Below are positions 32,922 to 45,534 of a stretch of 64,000 bases of DNA, piece by piece; within the stretch, counting starts at the first letter, position 1; each line of letters begins with the position of its first letter. The translations under genes were made by a program, and so were the position numbers. The DNA is from Ilyonectria destructans (Eukaryota > Ascomycota > Sordariomycetes > Hypocreales > Nectriaceae): NCBI GenBank assembly GCA_020740775.1, contig JAHEWK010000001.1:1612001-1676000 (forward strand), written 5' to 3'. The notes under the pieces were generated by a model. It worked only from the letters and a program-made list of their open reading frames with translations. It had not been told where the DNA came from and did not search any database.

Positions 32922-35900
32922 ATGGACGGGCAGCACACGCCCTTGCGGCCGCCGGACTACAGTCTGCCTCCGTACGACGACGACGAGCTCCATCACACAC
33001 CCACCGGCCAGAATCCCGCCGCCGTAAGACTATTGACGTCGGTCGAAGAGCCCTACGATGCCCACACGTATGTAGCAACTCCATTCCTACCCCCAGCTCC
33101 ATTTTGTCTTTCGGTTCCTTCGTCTCCCCTCAAGACAGCGTCTTCCCCCATCAAAACGCCAATCTTGATTCCTCTACCTGCTTCCCCTGTGTCTTCATCT
33201 TTGAAAGCGCCCCCAAACACAGGCGTTCAAGCAACGACTGTGGACACTTCGAAAGCAGACCACTTCGATAGCTTGGAGAAGAGGCGCGGCAAGGAAGCAG
33301 CAGTTCTGCCATCTCTCTCACCAGACCCCACCCTCTTAATCGCCAACACTCCATCCACACTACCTAGCAAGTGCCTTTCTGGTGCTTCTCCTGCAAAGTT
33401 GCAGAACCAGTATCAGAAACCAGTCAGCGAAGTCACCTTGGCAGATATGCCCCGGGATCTTCCAGAGATCCCGGCGGGTGCCAGCGACCGGCGCAAGGAG
33501 TATCACCAGCAGCATGCGATGAACCACCACTCTCCCGCGCCACCGAAGTACCCGTTGTCACCAGAGATCAAATACCCATTATCACCAGAAATCAAGTACC
33601 CAACATCACCACAGAACCCCATCAGCTCACAAAAACGTGTCAGGATCCGCACACCGAGACGAAACTTGAATTACCAGTCCAGTCTTCGCTCCTCGCCATC
33701 CAGAACCGGCTCCATACTTGATGATTTTCCCCGAATGGCGCCTCCCGACTCCACATATGTCCCCTTCGCTGGCCGAGATGGCTCCCCTAAACGACCGTGG
33801 ACACCTTCATCACGATTGTCCGACTTTACCAGGTCCGACTTAACAAGGTCCGACTTAACCAGGTCCGAATTCACCAGGTCTGAATTCACCAGGTCCGAAT
33901 TCACCAGGTCCGATCTCTCTAGGTCTGATCTGTCAAGATCCGATCTCTCTAGGTCTGATTTGTCAAGATCCGATCTCTCCAAGTCCGACCTTTCTAGGCC
34001 ACCCCCAGTCAACGGCACGTACGAGCCCTCCGACCTCGATGGCAGCCCTCGGCCAGGAACCCCATCCTCCAGATACGGCGGTAGCCCTCGCCGGCCGCTA
34101 CCTCCTGCGCCACTCTTCTCAAACACCAATCGCGACTCGCGGACTTTCGCAGACGATGCAACAGTGTCCATTCCTCTTACTGACCTCGATGACGACGACG
34201 TCTTTGGTCCCGAGTCCGATCTTAGCGAAGCACGACCTCTACCAGACCACCGCAGCTCATACCTCTCAGCTGATTCTCAAGAGACCCTAAGCCAGGATCC
34301 CGAGTACTTCGATGATAAGGCGGAACATTATGGATCAGCTCCGGATGGAGCTCAGGAACGCCGAGGTGTTCGGGCACCCCAGATGTCCAAGAGGGAGGTT
34401 CAACTCATTAATGGTGAACTCGTGTTGGAGTGCAAAATCCCCACGATTCTCTACAGCTTCTTGCCCCGCCGCAACGAGGTCGAGTTCACCCACATGAGAT
34501 ACACGGCTGTAACTTGTGATCCCGATGATTTCGTCGACAAAGGATACAAGTTGCGCCAGTCCATTGGTCGCACCACTCGTGAGACAGAATTATTCATCTG
34601 CATTACCATGTACAACGAAGACGAGATCGGCTTTACCCGCACCATGCATGCTGTCATGAAGAACATCTCTCATTTCTGCTCACGCACCCGTTCTCGAACT
34701 TGGGGCGAGACCGGATGGCAGAAGATCGTTGTTTGCATCGTGTCAGACGGCCGTGAAAAGATCCATCCTCGCACCCTCGACGCTCTCGCAGCAATGGGCG
34801 TCTACCAGGACGGCATCGCCAAGAATTTCGTCAACAACCGTGCCGTGCAGGCCCACGTCTACGAGTATACAACCCAGGTCTCGCTCGATGCGGACCTCAA
34901 GTTCAAGGGAGCTGAGAAAGGCATCGTTCCCTGCCAGATGATTTTCTGCTTGAAGGAGAAGAACCAGCGCAAGCTCAACTCACACAGATGGTTCTTCAAT
35001 GCATTTGGCCAGGCTCTCAACCCCAATGTGTGCATCCTACTGGATGTAGGAACACAACCTGGTGGAAACTCTCTCTATCACCTGTGGAAGGCCTTTGATA
35101 CCGACTCCAACGTCGCCGGTGCCTGTGGAGAGATTAAAGCTATGAAGGGTAAATGGGGCGTCAACCTCCTCAACCCCTTGGTCGCGTCCCAGAACTTTGA
35201 GTACAAAATGTCCAACATTCTTGACAAGCCCCTCGAATCTGTCTTTGGTTACATCACCGTGCTTCCCGGTGCTCTGAGTGCGTATCGATTCCACGCACTG
35301 CAGAACGACGAGACGGGCCACGGTCCGCTGAGCCAGTACTTCAAGGGTGAGACGCTCCACGGACAACACGCCGATGTCTTCACAGCCAACATGTACCTTG
35401 CGGAGGATCGTATCCTCTGTTGGGAGTTGGTCGCCAAACGAGGCGAGAGATGGGTCTTGAAGTATGTCAAGGGATGCACTGGCGAGACTGATGTGCCTGG
35501 TAAGTTGATAACATCATCCGATTACTCCTTGGCTCGGTTCAATTCACTAACAATTACTAGACACAGTACCCGAGTTCATCTCCCAACGACGACGATGGCT
35601 CAACGGTGCCTTCTTCGCTGCCGTCTACTCCCTCGTTCACTTCAAGCAAATCTGGCAGACGGATCACACGATAGCACGCAAGGTTTTGCTGCACATCGAA
35701 TTCGTCTACCAGTTTATCCAACTTATCTTCACGTACTTCTCTCTGGCCAACTTCTACCTCACCTTCTACTTCGTTGCTGGCGGTTTGACCGATAAAAAGG
35801 TCGATCCATTTGGTCACAACATCGCAACTGTCATCTTTCACATCCTACGCTACTCATGTGTGCTTTTGATAGCGACGCAGTTTATCCTATCGCTTGGTAA

Positions 35901-36726
35901 TCGCCCGCAGGGTGCCAAAAAGCTGTACCTGATAAGCATGATCGTCTATGGTATCATCATGGTGTACACGACCTTCGCAACCATCTACATCATTGTCCGA
36001 CAACTAACATCCGACGACGACGACATATCGATGGGTAATAACGTCTTTACAAACCTCATCGTTTCTATCCTGTCAACAATTGGAATGTATTTCATCATGT
36101 CGATCATGTACTTGGACCCATGGCACCTGATCACATCTTTCGCACAGTACTTTATCCTCTTGCCAAGTTACATCTGCACTCTGCAGGTCTACGCCTTCTG
36201 CAACACCCACGACGTTACCTGGGGTACCAAGGGTGACAACGTCATGAAGACTGACCTGGGTGGCGCCGTGGGTAAGGGTCAGACCGTCGAACTGGACATG
36301 CCCAGCGAGCAGCTCGACATTGATAGCGGCTACGATGAAGCGCTGCGGAACCTCCGTGATCGTCTCGAGGTTCCTGAGCCCCCCGCCAGCGAAGCACAGA
36401 TGCAAGAAGACTACTACAAGAGCGTCCGTACTTACATGGTGCTATCTTGGATGATCTCCAACGGTATCCTCGGCATGTCTGTCTCCGAGATCTACAGCAG
36501 CAAGGGCATTGGTGAAAACTACTACTTGAAATTCATCCTCTGGAGTGTCGCCTCGCTCGCCGTCTTCCGCGCTATCGGCTCCACCACCTTCGCAATCCTC
36601 AATGTCATCAACATGATTGTAGAGGGCCGCGTCCGGTTGACCCTCAAGGCACCGAGGTGGTGGGGAAGTGTCAGCGATCGCGTCAGCGAGAAGATGAGCA
36701 GCGTGGGCACCACATTGAAGAGTTAA
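32922..36726 (+). CDS. Chitin synthase, division 1 (class I/II type)
   Basis: Exons 32922-35499 and 35561-36726 give 1247 aa; the intron (35500-35560) has GTAAGT and a CTAAC branch and joins ETDVP to [15 protein letters not shown]. The enzyme polymerises GlcNAc from UDP-GlcNAc into chitin at the plasma membrane. Catalytic motifs seen are [18 protein letters not shown] and QRRRW (868-872), followed by about seven TM segments. The sequence after QRRRW ([33 protein letters not shown]) fits class I or II better than class III. The N-terminus before the catalytic core is about 490 residues, some 300 longer than usual, Ser/Pro-rich, with a KYPLSPEI repeat and a 12-copy pentapeptide repeat. A GTATGT at 33068 could begin an unremoved intron. 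Confidence 0.88.
33822..34001 (+). repeat. Twelve-copy 15-bp tandem repeat in chitin synthase
   Basis: Twelve units of 15 bp, in frame, encode D/E-F/L-T/S-R/K-S (last unit ends in P). Units fall in three blocks: [15 protein letters not shown] and DLSRS. Third-position changes are frequent, so selection on the peptide rather than very recent expansion is likely. Confidence 0.95.
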
Positions 36727-37315
36727 GTTATTGCCTTGTCACTTGATATTGTTTGTCTATTTACGGATTTTGCGGGCGTTGGGATATACCGAATGGTCTT
36801 TGGCATGGGGTTTAAAGGGTCTAGCATTGGATTCATGCGGTTGGAACAAGATGGGGATATGCTTGTTTGTGTATGCGATGATGTACGGCATTTGATAATG
36901 GGAATGCCTAGTGCTGTCATGAGAAATCAGCATACGAGGTTTGCACGTCTTGCTTGATACTAAGGGGTTTGGAGCCAGGTTATAAAATAAATGGATGTTA
37001 ATACCCCTGATACACTACTTCAACTTCTCGCTTGCTTGTCCAAATTTGATCGGTCGTGTATCAACATTTTTATACTTTAGGGCAAGAAATGAAATGCGGA
37101 TAGAGTCACCAGTTTATGTTCAATGTGTAGTATGTAAAAAGACTTCTTCATGATAGATATTCCTACATGGGGAATGAATGCGTTCCAACCAGTGCGCCTG
37201 GCCAAGTAAACCACAAAAAATATGCACAAAGATGCCAATCTCATAACAAGACGCCCAGTTATCCCTCCTCCATTTTTGGTTCTATTTATCCAACTCATCC
37301 AATCGTCGTCATCAT
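36727..37315. other. Intergenic, convergent 3' ends of chitin synthase and MET5
   Basis: 589 bp between convergent stops; AT-rich from 36960 to 37080 with AATAAA-like elements (for example near 36986). No gene. Confidence 0.5.
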
Positions 37316-40300
37316 TTATTCCTCGTCTTCCTCATCATCGGGGATCTAGAATAGGGGTTAGCACGTGTATACAGAAGATGTAATAAATCAAGGACTTACG
37401 TTGTCATGGAAATTCTGGCCATCGGTAGTGGCAGTGATGACACCAACGCGGATGCAGAAGTCACCGAAGCGCTCGCCCTCCTCACGCTCCAGGGCGTACC
37501 GCTTGAGCAGAGGCTTCATAAGAGAGAGAATCTCATCCTCTTTGATGCTCTGGCGGAACAGCTTGTTAAGGCGCTGGCCGTGGTAGCCGCCACCCAGGTA
37601 CATGTTGTATGCGCCAAACGCCTTACCGACGAAGGCCACCTCTGCCAGCCAGGGACGAGCGCAGCCGTTGGGGCAACCAGTCATACGCATGACAATAGAG
37701 TCCTGGCGCAGACCATTCTCCTCGAGGCATGACTCGAGCTTGGTGATGAGCACGGGCAGGTATCGCTCCGACTCGGCCATGGCGAGGCCACAAGTGGGGA
37801 AAGCGACGCAGGCGGAGGAGCTGAGGCGGAGACCGGAGAACTGGATGTTGTCGAGCTTGTACTTCTTCATCATCTCCTTCATAGCGGGCAGGTCCTCGTC
37901 GGCAACGTTGCTCAAGATGAGATGCTGGTTTCCGGTGAGACGGAACTCGCCCTTGTGGACCTTGGCGATTTCACGCAGGCCAGTCTTCATCTGGAACTCG
38001 GGAGTGTCCTCGATACGGCCATTCTCAATGAAGAGGGTGAAGTGGTTAAGACCCGTCTCATCCTTCTGCCAGCCAAAGACGTCGACGTTGCTCTTGAACT
38101 CGAATGGGCGCTCCTGCTCAAACTTCTGGCCCCAAAGCTCCTCAACTCTGGCACGGAAGACGGGGACGGTCATGTCGTCAATGGTGTACTTGAGACGGGC
38201 ATGCTTGCGGTTCTTTCGGTCACCGTTGTCACGCTGGACGAGCATGATCTTCTCACAAACAAGGTGGATGTCCTCGGCCTTGACGAAACCGAACATACGA
38301 CCGGTTTGGGGGTAGGTCTTCTTGTTGTTGTGAGTTGTACCCATACCACCACCAGCGAGAACGTTGAAACCAGCCAGGTTGCCGTCTTCACCCTTGATGG
38401 CAATCAGACCAATATCGTGGGCATACACGTCGGTATCGTTGTGGGGAGGGATGGCAATGGTGATCTTGAACTTTCGGGGCAGGTAGGTCGGACCGTACAG
38501 AGGCTCAAAGTCTTGTGTGGCATCGCCAGCAACCTGAACCTTCTTGTCGTCGTCGTCGGTCAACCAAATCTCATGGTAAGCGTTGGTAGAGGGGAGGAGA
38601 TGCTCGCTGATGTGAATCGACTTGGCATAGACTTGTCTGTGGTAATTGGACTGAGTGGGGAGAGAGCTGCACATGACGTTTCGGTTCACATCACCGCAGG
38701 CGGCAAGGGTGTCCATAAGCGATCGGTTGATAGCCTGCATGGCAGGCTTGAGCTTGCTCTTAATAACACCGTGGAACTGGAAGGTCTGTCGGGTGGTGAG
38801 CTTCATGGTCTCGTTTCCGAGCTCGTTGGCGATGTCGTCCATCTGGACCCACTGCTTAGGAGTGGAAACACCACCAGGCAGTCGGCACCGAATCATGAAG
38901 GAGTAGGCGGGCTCGAGACCTTGGGCCTTGCGCTCATCTCGGACGTCGCGATCATCCTGCATGTAGGTACCGTGGAACTTGGTGAGCTGCTGGTCAGACG
39001 CGGAGATGGCACCGGTTGAGGTATCCCTCAGACCCTCCAGAATGGTACCACGGAGGAAGTTGGACGCGGCCTTGATATCCTCGTTGGTGATGGGCGGGGG
39101 CTCGTCAGGGAGACCATCGACCTTGTCGACGCCAAGAGCCTGCCAGATCTTGGGCTCCCAGTCGGAGTACCCGGTCTGGAAACCATCGGGATCCTGGTCA
39201 TCACCGAGACCGGTATCAGCCAGGTGCTTGGCACCGAGGTTGGTCAACACGCGGTCGAGGTCCTTGGCAGGCTTGTTGTAGTAGATCCTGTCCTCCTTAC
39301 GGGGCCAATAGTGGCTGTCGCCGAGACCGAAGATAGAGTAGTTGACAGAAGCCAGGTCGAGATCGGTGTTGTCCTTGATGGCATCCCAGAAGGGAAGACC
39401 GTTTTGGGGGAACTCACCCTGACCAGCAGTCGAGGAGATGAAGACGATATTCTCCTCAGTGGGAAGGTCCTCCAGAGGGTAGTCCTCCATGGCCATGACG
39501 GAAGTCTTCAGGCCACGAACACGACCCCGGTTAGCGAGTCGCTTCGCCACGGTACCGGCGTTGCCGTTGTCGGAGGCGTAGAGGATGGTGAGAGGAGCAC
39601 CCAGAAGACCCTCCAAAAGCTGGTTGTAGGCATCCTTGGCCTTGCGCTTCTGCTGGGCTCGCACCTCGGTGCCAAAGTCCTGGGCGATGGCGGCAGCAAA
39701 CTTGGGCTCCTTGTTCATGAGCTGAGTGAGCTGGTTGTCACGGGCCAAGAACTTCTTGAGCTCTTGCTTGATAAGCTCAGAGTCAAGAGAGAAGTTGGGC
39801 TCTCCCTTCTCCTCGTTCTTGGGGTTCCATCGGTACAGGGGCCAGTAGCCAGCGTCAACAGCCTTCTTGGTCTCCTGGAGAACGGTCAGGGGGGAGTCAT
39901 TCTCGCCGAAGTAGGGTAGGTAAGCCATGACGACCGAGGGACCGTCGAACTTGTCGGCCTCAAGCATGGCCTGCAGAACCTGGGTGTAGGAGCTGTAAAC
40001 GGCTGTGGAGGCGACGTAGACGTTTCCGAAGTTCATGGCGTACAGACCGATATCCTTCTTCCTCCTGTTGGCGTCGGCACCAGCCTTCTCAGAGAAGGGG
40101 GTCGAGTCGATGATGAGCATGTTGATGTTCTCGCCGGAGGCAAGAACGTGGTGAACACCAGAGTTGCCCAGATCGTAGGCCCAGGCATCGGAGCCAGTCA
40201 GCCAAAGCGACTCCTTTCGGAACAGGCCCTTGGCAGTGAGAAGCTTGGAGGCAATGGCAGATCCGTCAGTCTCGAGGCGAGAGATGACATCGTCGGCAAT

Positions 40301-42496
40301 CTCGGTGGACTTTGTGGCATCGTTGGCGTTCAAAGCCCACCGAGCAAGCCAGCTCTTAGGGGTATCGGTGATGAAGCTGCCGCTGGTGGCAGCCTCCTTG
40401 ACCTCGGCGACAAACTGGTTTCGGCGCTCCTTGCGAGCCAACAGCGAACCGAAACCGAACTCGGGGCTAGCGGCAACAGTGGCGGACAGGCCAGTGGTGG
40501 AAGACTTGATGGCATTGGCGATGTAGGTGCGCTGGCCAAACAGCTGGTCGAGGATCTTGGTGTAGGCGGTCTCCAGTTGAGGAGACTCGAGGTCGTAGCC
40601 AGTGGGCTCCTTGTAAGCGCTCTTCTTGCCAACCTCGAGGTTCTGGATAGGCTTCTCAGCCGTAAGGTTCTGGAGAACACCACGGAGGGCCTGGGTGACG
40701 GTCTCGGGGGCAATGTAGCCGAGTTGGTGACCGACGATGGTCTCGACACCGCCGGGGCCGCTTCGGGCGGAGGTCAGCACATCGATAAGGAGAGGTCCCC
40801 ACTTGGTGGTCTTGCGGTGGATCTGCTCGAGCACGGCAATTCTCTTGATCGACTTGGGGATGGCATCCACAAGCCTGGAGCCAATCCATGGTCGGTAGAG
40901 GCGAGGTGTCAGGATAGCGGTGTTGGCGAAGACCTCATCGGGGCGAGCGCCGTCAATGGCCTCGGCAAAGGTGCCAGCATCGGAGCCGAAGATGAAGAGG
41001 CAGTTCTCGGCATTGGCGGGGCCGGAGTACTCAAAGGCGCTGTATGATCGGCCGAGGGCAGTCTTGATCTGAGCCCAAATGCGGGTAGCGCACCTGTACA
41101 CATCCTCGGAACTGACTTGAGGAGGGGCGGTCTCGACGGTTGTGGCAGCTGACGAGGGCGCGAGGGGGGTGCTGGCCTCGCTGGCGCGGCTAGACTTGAC
41201 TGAGGGGTCGACAGAGGGAGCCTTGGAGGTGCTGGAGCTTGCAACCGCGAGGGCATCGACCTTCTCGGTGGCGCCGTTCACGGCAACGTCGTGGTCCGAA
41301 GAGACGGCGATGTGGCCGTCGTCGGCGTAGATTCCAGTGGCCGAGGTGCCAGCGCCGGCCTGGAATCGCCGGACACTCTCGATGTCGAGAACTTCACGGA
41401 TGACGGAAGCGTCCTCAACGGCGATGGGCTTGTCGTTGGCGGAAGTGGAGGGGGCGAAGAAGTGAACAACACCCTTGCCGGTGCGGATGGCGAGGGCATG
41501 GGCAGTCACGGCCATGTCCTGGGCCTCCTGGAGGGTCTCGGACTGCACAAAGGTCCATCCTGAGTTGCGAATGGCGGTGATTACTGAGTAGTCGGCGAAT
41601 GTGCGGGGCTGGAGCGAGACGTGGAGGACTATGGGGTAGTTGGCCAGCTTGTAAAGGTGAGAGACGGAAGGAAGGAGGATGGTGGATGTGGTGGTGACGG
41701 AGACGAGCTTGCCGGCTCGAATTGGTGTAAAAGCGGACAACAGAGGGTCGGCATTGTGTCGGACTGCGAGGATCTGAGAGTTGGCGGTTAGTTTGTCTGC
41801 GCTCTGGTGGGTTTCCTTACTCAATTGCAGCTCAATTGCCGTCACAATCCGTCGCCTTCACTCCATGTGCTTCCCATGCGCTTGCGTCATGCTCACAACC
41901 ACAGCAGGGGTGGTGGAGGGGCCGACGAACCGACGCAGGCACGGCAACTAGTCATGAAGGCGGGGCAATTTGGGACCGAGCATATTGAGCAAAGATGAGG
42001 GGCTCTGGAGCTTGTTGGCTTACTTCAGGGACCGAATCGGCGCTCTGGGCCACAAGGCCATGGTCTTTGCGACCGGCATATCGCGTCAGGTGGGAGGAGA
42101 ATTCGGAGTCGGTGCCGATGGTGGGCTGGACGGAGACGATGACATCGCTGGAGAGGTAGGCGATTCTCGCGACTGTGGGCAGGAAGACACTGTCAGCTGG
42201 GCTGCTTTCCAACGGAAGTTTCCACCGGCAATGACCCGGAATTCGGCTTGGTGGTTGATTTGGGGATTGAGTCGGTCCGTCGCCGTCTGGAGCCTCAAGA
42301 GGCTTCCGGAGCGCGGGCGTGAGGGAGACAACCTCCACACAACGGCCCAGCGCATTCCGCAGCGCATCCCGCCGACTCACACAACTCATACACCAAGCCG
42401 AACGGTAACCACAATGCCAGTGTCACGAAGATTGATAATAAAAAGCTGCTTACCGGCCTCCTCGGGCGTGCGAATCTGGTGCTGCGAGGCGTCCAT
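37316..42496 (-). CDS. MET5: Sulfite reductase [NADPH] hemoprotein beta-component
   Basis: Four exons: 42496-42454, 42172-42024, 41773-37400 and 37345-37316, giving 1531 aa. The introns are 281, 250 and 54 nt; the last one replaces an unspliced end (VSP) with the acidic tail IPDDEEDEE. The enzyme reduces sulfite to sulfide with NADPH-derived electrons for cysteine and methionine synthesis. Domains in order: a pyruvate:ferredoxin-oxidoreductase-like N-terminus (to about 780), flavodoxin-like (LTILYASDNGNAGT, about 790-935), and the siroheme/Fe4S4 nitrite/sulfite reductase module with the cluster cysteines C1386, C1392, C1431 and C1435 (ACVAFPTCG, TGCPNGCARP). Length matches fungal Met5/Ecm17. 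A CYS3-type site lies about 1 kb upstream. Confidence 0.95.
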
Positions 42497-42545
42497 GGTG
42501 TCCCGTCGTCGTGGTCTCCCGCACAGTAACCTTTTGGGTTCGTGG

Positions 42546-42700
42546 AGGGGGAGCAGACACAGACAAGGGAAGGAAGGAGGCAGAGGGCAAAGGGAGTGAG
42601 GGATGAATGGAAGGCGGGAGAGGAAGGAAGGAGAGGAAGGAGGGGGAGGGGAGGAGAAGAAGGAAGCCAAGAGGGTCGGAAGAGAGACGGCTTCGCTCAC
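42546..42700 (-). promoter_or_regulatory. Pyrimidine-rich tract upstream of MET5
   Basis: On the coding (minus) strand this 155-bp stretch is almost all C and T, 50-205 bp before the start codon. CT-rich tracts close to the start of transcription are common in strongly expressed filamentous-fungal genes (established observation); a role here is inferred. Confidence 0.5.
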
Positions 42701-43508
42701 GCGGGCTCCGGGGGGGCGTGTTGTAATGATTTTTTTGGCTCTGGTTTCTAAAGCAAATCTTCTCTATGGATCGCTTCGAATCCGGCCAAGGGAAGGGACG
42801 ACGCCGAGGACCCAGTGCCGTGTATACTTGCCCGGGCAGGGCTGGTCCCGTCTCGGGCACGCCTTCCCCCTCGTCGCCCTCGCCACGGGGCTCTACAATG
42901 GTCTACTACGGGGGGCATTGGGGGGCATTGGGACCCTGGAACTAACCACCGAGTTTTTCCCCGCGCCATGCCAGCGACCCGGTGCGCTCAGCGAGCAGCA
43001 GCCAAAAACAACAAGAAAAAAACCAAAGGGCCTCTGACGCTTGATGAATCTTCGATTGCGTGATCGTTTAGCGGGAGATGCCATGCCCCGGACGGCCACG
43101 GCCCCACACCACACCACGACCCCAAAGCCCAGCCAGCACGCACCGCAACTGGCGACGGAGCCCCAAGCAGCACCCGCCGCAGTAGCCCAGGGACCCTCGG
43201 CGCACGTCTCTGCGACCACGGATGACAAATGGCATCGCTGGCATTTGCCTGGGATCTGCTGCAGCTTGGGTCCAGCAGCCAATCGCCGCGCCGACATGTG
43301 CCGGCGGGACGCACAGGAACGTTTCGCTGGAAGTGCACCATCGACTCCACCCCGACTTCCTGCTGCGCACCGCTTGCTCGGCCACCGACGGCCCGCGAGA
43401 GGCTGACACGCTGACTGGGGAGGAAATGCCTCTGTGTCGTTGAATTCGAGCCCTGGGCGCGGGGGTGGCCGTAGCTCCGACTACCGGCCGGCCGCCGGGT
43501 GTGCGACG

Positions 43509-43518
43509 ATGACACCAT
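43509..43518. promoter_or_regulatory. Perfect CYS3 bZIP consensus site (ATGACACCAT)
   Basis: Fits ATGRYRYCAT, the consensus for Neurospora CYS3, the activator of sulfur-acquisition genes. It lies 1013 bp upstream of the sulfite reductase start codon. The consensus is self-complementary, so strand does not matter. A match is expected by chance about once in 65 kb, so this is suggestive only. Confidence 0.4.
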
Positions 43519-44651
43519 CGAGGGTTGCAGACACGACAAGTCAGACAGCAACGGCAGGATGCTCACAGCCTGCAGGCATGCACTTTGGGATCCTCTCAGA
43601 TGTCCCTTGAGAGACTCATCAATCCTCGCCAATGCTCTTCAAAGCTCTTCAAGCTCTTCAAGCTGCCAGCTGCAAACAATAGAAATGGCGCACATATTCG
43701 GCCTGGCTTCTATTTCCGAATCAACTCCGAATGCGGAGGTTGAAACAAAGACTTCAGCAAAGAACGGATGACTGATTGATTAAATGGTAGTCCATTATTG
43801 GTTGCACACGTCAACCTAATTCCGTGGACCTTTGCCGCCATCTCCACCAACACACAGTTAGTTCCCAAAGGCGCCACAGCAAGGGGAATGCTCGGAGAAA
43901 CTGGCCGTCGCCTTCACCCCCGCACAAATTATTAACAAGTGATTTCTTGTTCGATAAGTATGCTAACTAATAGGTACAATGAGAATTATGCCAGCTCGGT
44001 ATTAACAGTCCCTTCCTCCTCTCTCTATCCCTGGGCTCTCTGCGCTTCTCTTCAAATTCCTATGCCGTAGAAAGAATCAAAAAGACAAAGCATACGCCCC
44101 CGATGCTCCTTTCACGCCCCTGTCTTCAATCATATGCCGCAGTCCTTTCTTCTTCTCCTCATTATTCTTCTGCCGCATGCCGCATCACGCAATGCCGCTG
44201 TCCACTTTCACCGCCCGCCACGTGCCTATAAGCCCGCAAAGCCTACCAGTTCACTTGCCGCGCTTTCGCCGCACTCGCCGCATTTCCCCCGGGCCGGCCG
44301 AGTGCCTCGTTGCTCTTGCCGCCCGGACTGGTGTCCGGTTGGAGCCGCCCCGTCTTGCCCCTCACACCCAACCAAGGGTCCCGCTGATATGCTTCACTTC
44401 CCTGCTGGCTTGTCCTCCTGGTCTTGTCTTGTCATGGTCGTGAAATGCTCGGGCCATTCACAGGCAGTCAATAGCCTATGACCCATCCAGAGCTCCTCGT
44501 CCTGTGCTGGCGGGGTCCTCATGGACGGGGTGTGGTCATGCACAATGCACCTTGAGCAAGCAGCACCGCGTTGCCCTGTCGCATCGCCGAAACTCGGCCA
44601 AGCCTCACCCCTCGACTCCCGTCAATAGCCTGCAGCATCGCATCATCGCAT

Positions 44652-45534
44652 CTACACCTCGCCCACGAGCGTGCCCAGCGAACCGGGCTTGTTGGGCTCC
44701 ACGCCCCTCGCCCACTCGTCGGTGTCTCGCTGATCCAGCCAGTAGCCCCGGCCGTACGACACCATCAGCCGGCCCAGCCGTCCCTTGCGGCCCTCGCCGT
44801 CCGGCAGGTCCTCCGCGAACGGGCCTTCGAGATCATCCACTCCGGGGCCCTCGAGGATCATCAGCTGCATGTACTTCTGTAGCACCTGCTTCGCATACGC
44901 CATCACCACGAAGCTAAAGTACACCCGGATCAGAGTCGCGCCGACAATAAGCAACATGCTTGTAGCCGTCTCCTGTGGAACCACCTTTCCGTGGATGGCG
45001 GCCTCTTGGCGCAAGCCCTCGACACCCTCCACGACAAAATTGGGCAGGCCCGAGGTCTGGGTATCCGTGCCATCCGTGGTCTGGCTCTTGAAGTACCAGT
45101 CCAGTCCAAACGCCGCCGCGTACACTCCGTTGACGGCCGTGTCGAGAATGTACATCCATGCCAGCGCCAGGCATTCGAAGGGGCTTTGTTTTCGGATGTG
45201 GGGGATCAGGTTGGCGAGCAGCACCAGGACGCCGATGGAGTAAACGTAGGTCGACAGCTGCAGCAGCGAGAGCTGGTAGCCGGTAAGGATGGCCAGCAGC
45301 CCGTAGACGCCGGTCACCTTGTTGAAGACGAGAGCGAGAGAGATGACCTCGGTGCCGGTCTGGAGGCTGATCATGCCAAAGAGAGTCTAGGAAACGGGTT
45401 CTCGTTAGCATTCTGCGTGTCCTCCAACATGCGCAGGGCGATGAGGTCATCCAAGGGATGAGGCCTCTCCCCTGTTGTGTTTGCCTTACCTTTGGCCGGG
45501 GCACCCGCAGGTACAGTCTGGTAAATCGCGACAT
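44652..45534 (-). CDS. KEI1: Inositol phosphorylceramide synthase regulatory subunit Kei1
   Basis: Exons 45534-45490 and 45386-44652 give 259 aa; the 103-nt intron has GTAAGG, branch GCTAAC and acceptor CCTAG. Start MSRFTRLYLRVPRPK, then four hydrophobic helices (EVISLALVFNKVTGVYGLLAI, LSTYVYSIGVLVLLANLIPHI, ALAWMYILDTAVNGVYAAAFG, SMLLIVGATLIRVYFSFVVMAYA) and the conserved stretch KQVLQKYMQ. Kei1 binds Aur1 in the Golgi and is needed for IPC synthase activity in complex sphingolipid synthesis; fungi need it and animals lack it. The cytosolic C-terminus contains the RGYWLDQRDTDEWARGV segment typical of filamentous fungi. It is divergent from the ribose-5-phosphate isomerase gene. Confidence 0.88.

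Larger units (their letters stand above)
42497..44651. promoter_or_regulatory. MET5 upstream region and gene-free stretch
   Basis: 2.15 kb with many overlapping short GC-rich open frames in all directions but no recognisable protein. The 400 bp next to MET5 are promoter-like. A short direct repeat (AAGCTCTTC, three close copies) lies near 43637-43665. The rest reaches the 3' end of KEI1. Confidence 0.45.

Noticed and set aside
37922..41047. Long plus-strand open frames (365 and 299 codons) opposite MET5
   Set aside because: Antisense frames of a highly biased coding region. Amino-acid composition (Leu/Val/Gly-rich) is that of a complement frame, and MET5 is unambiguous on the other strand.
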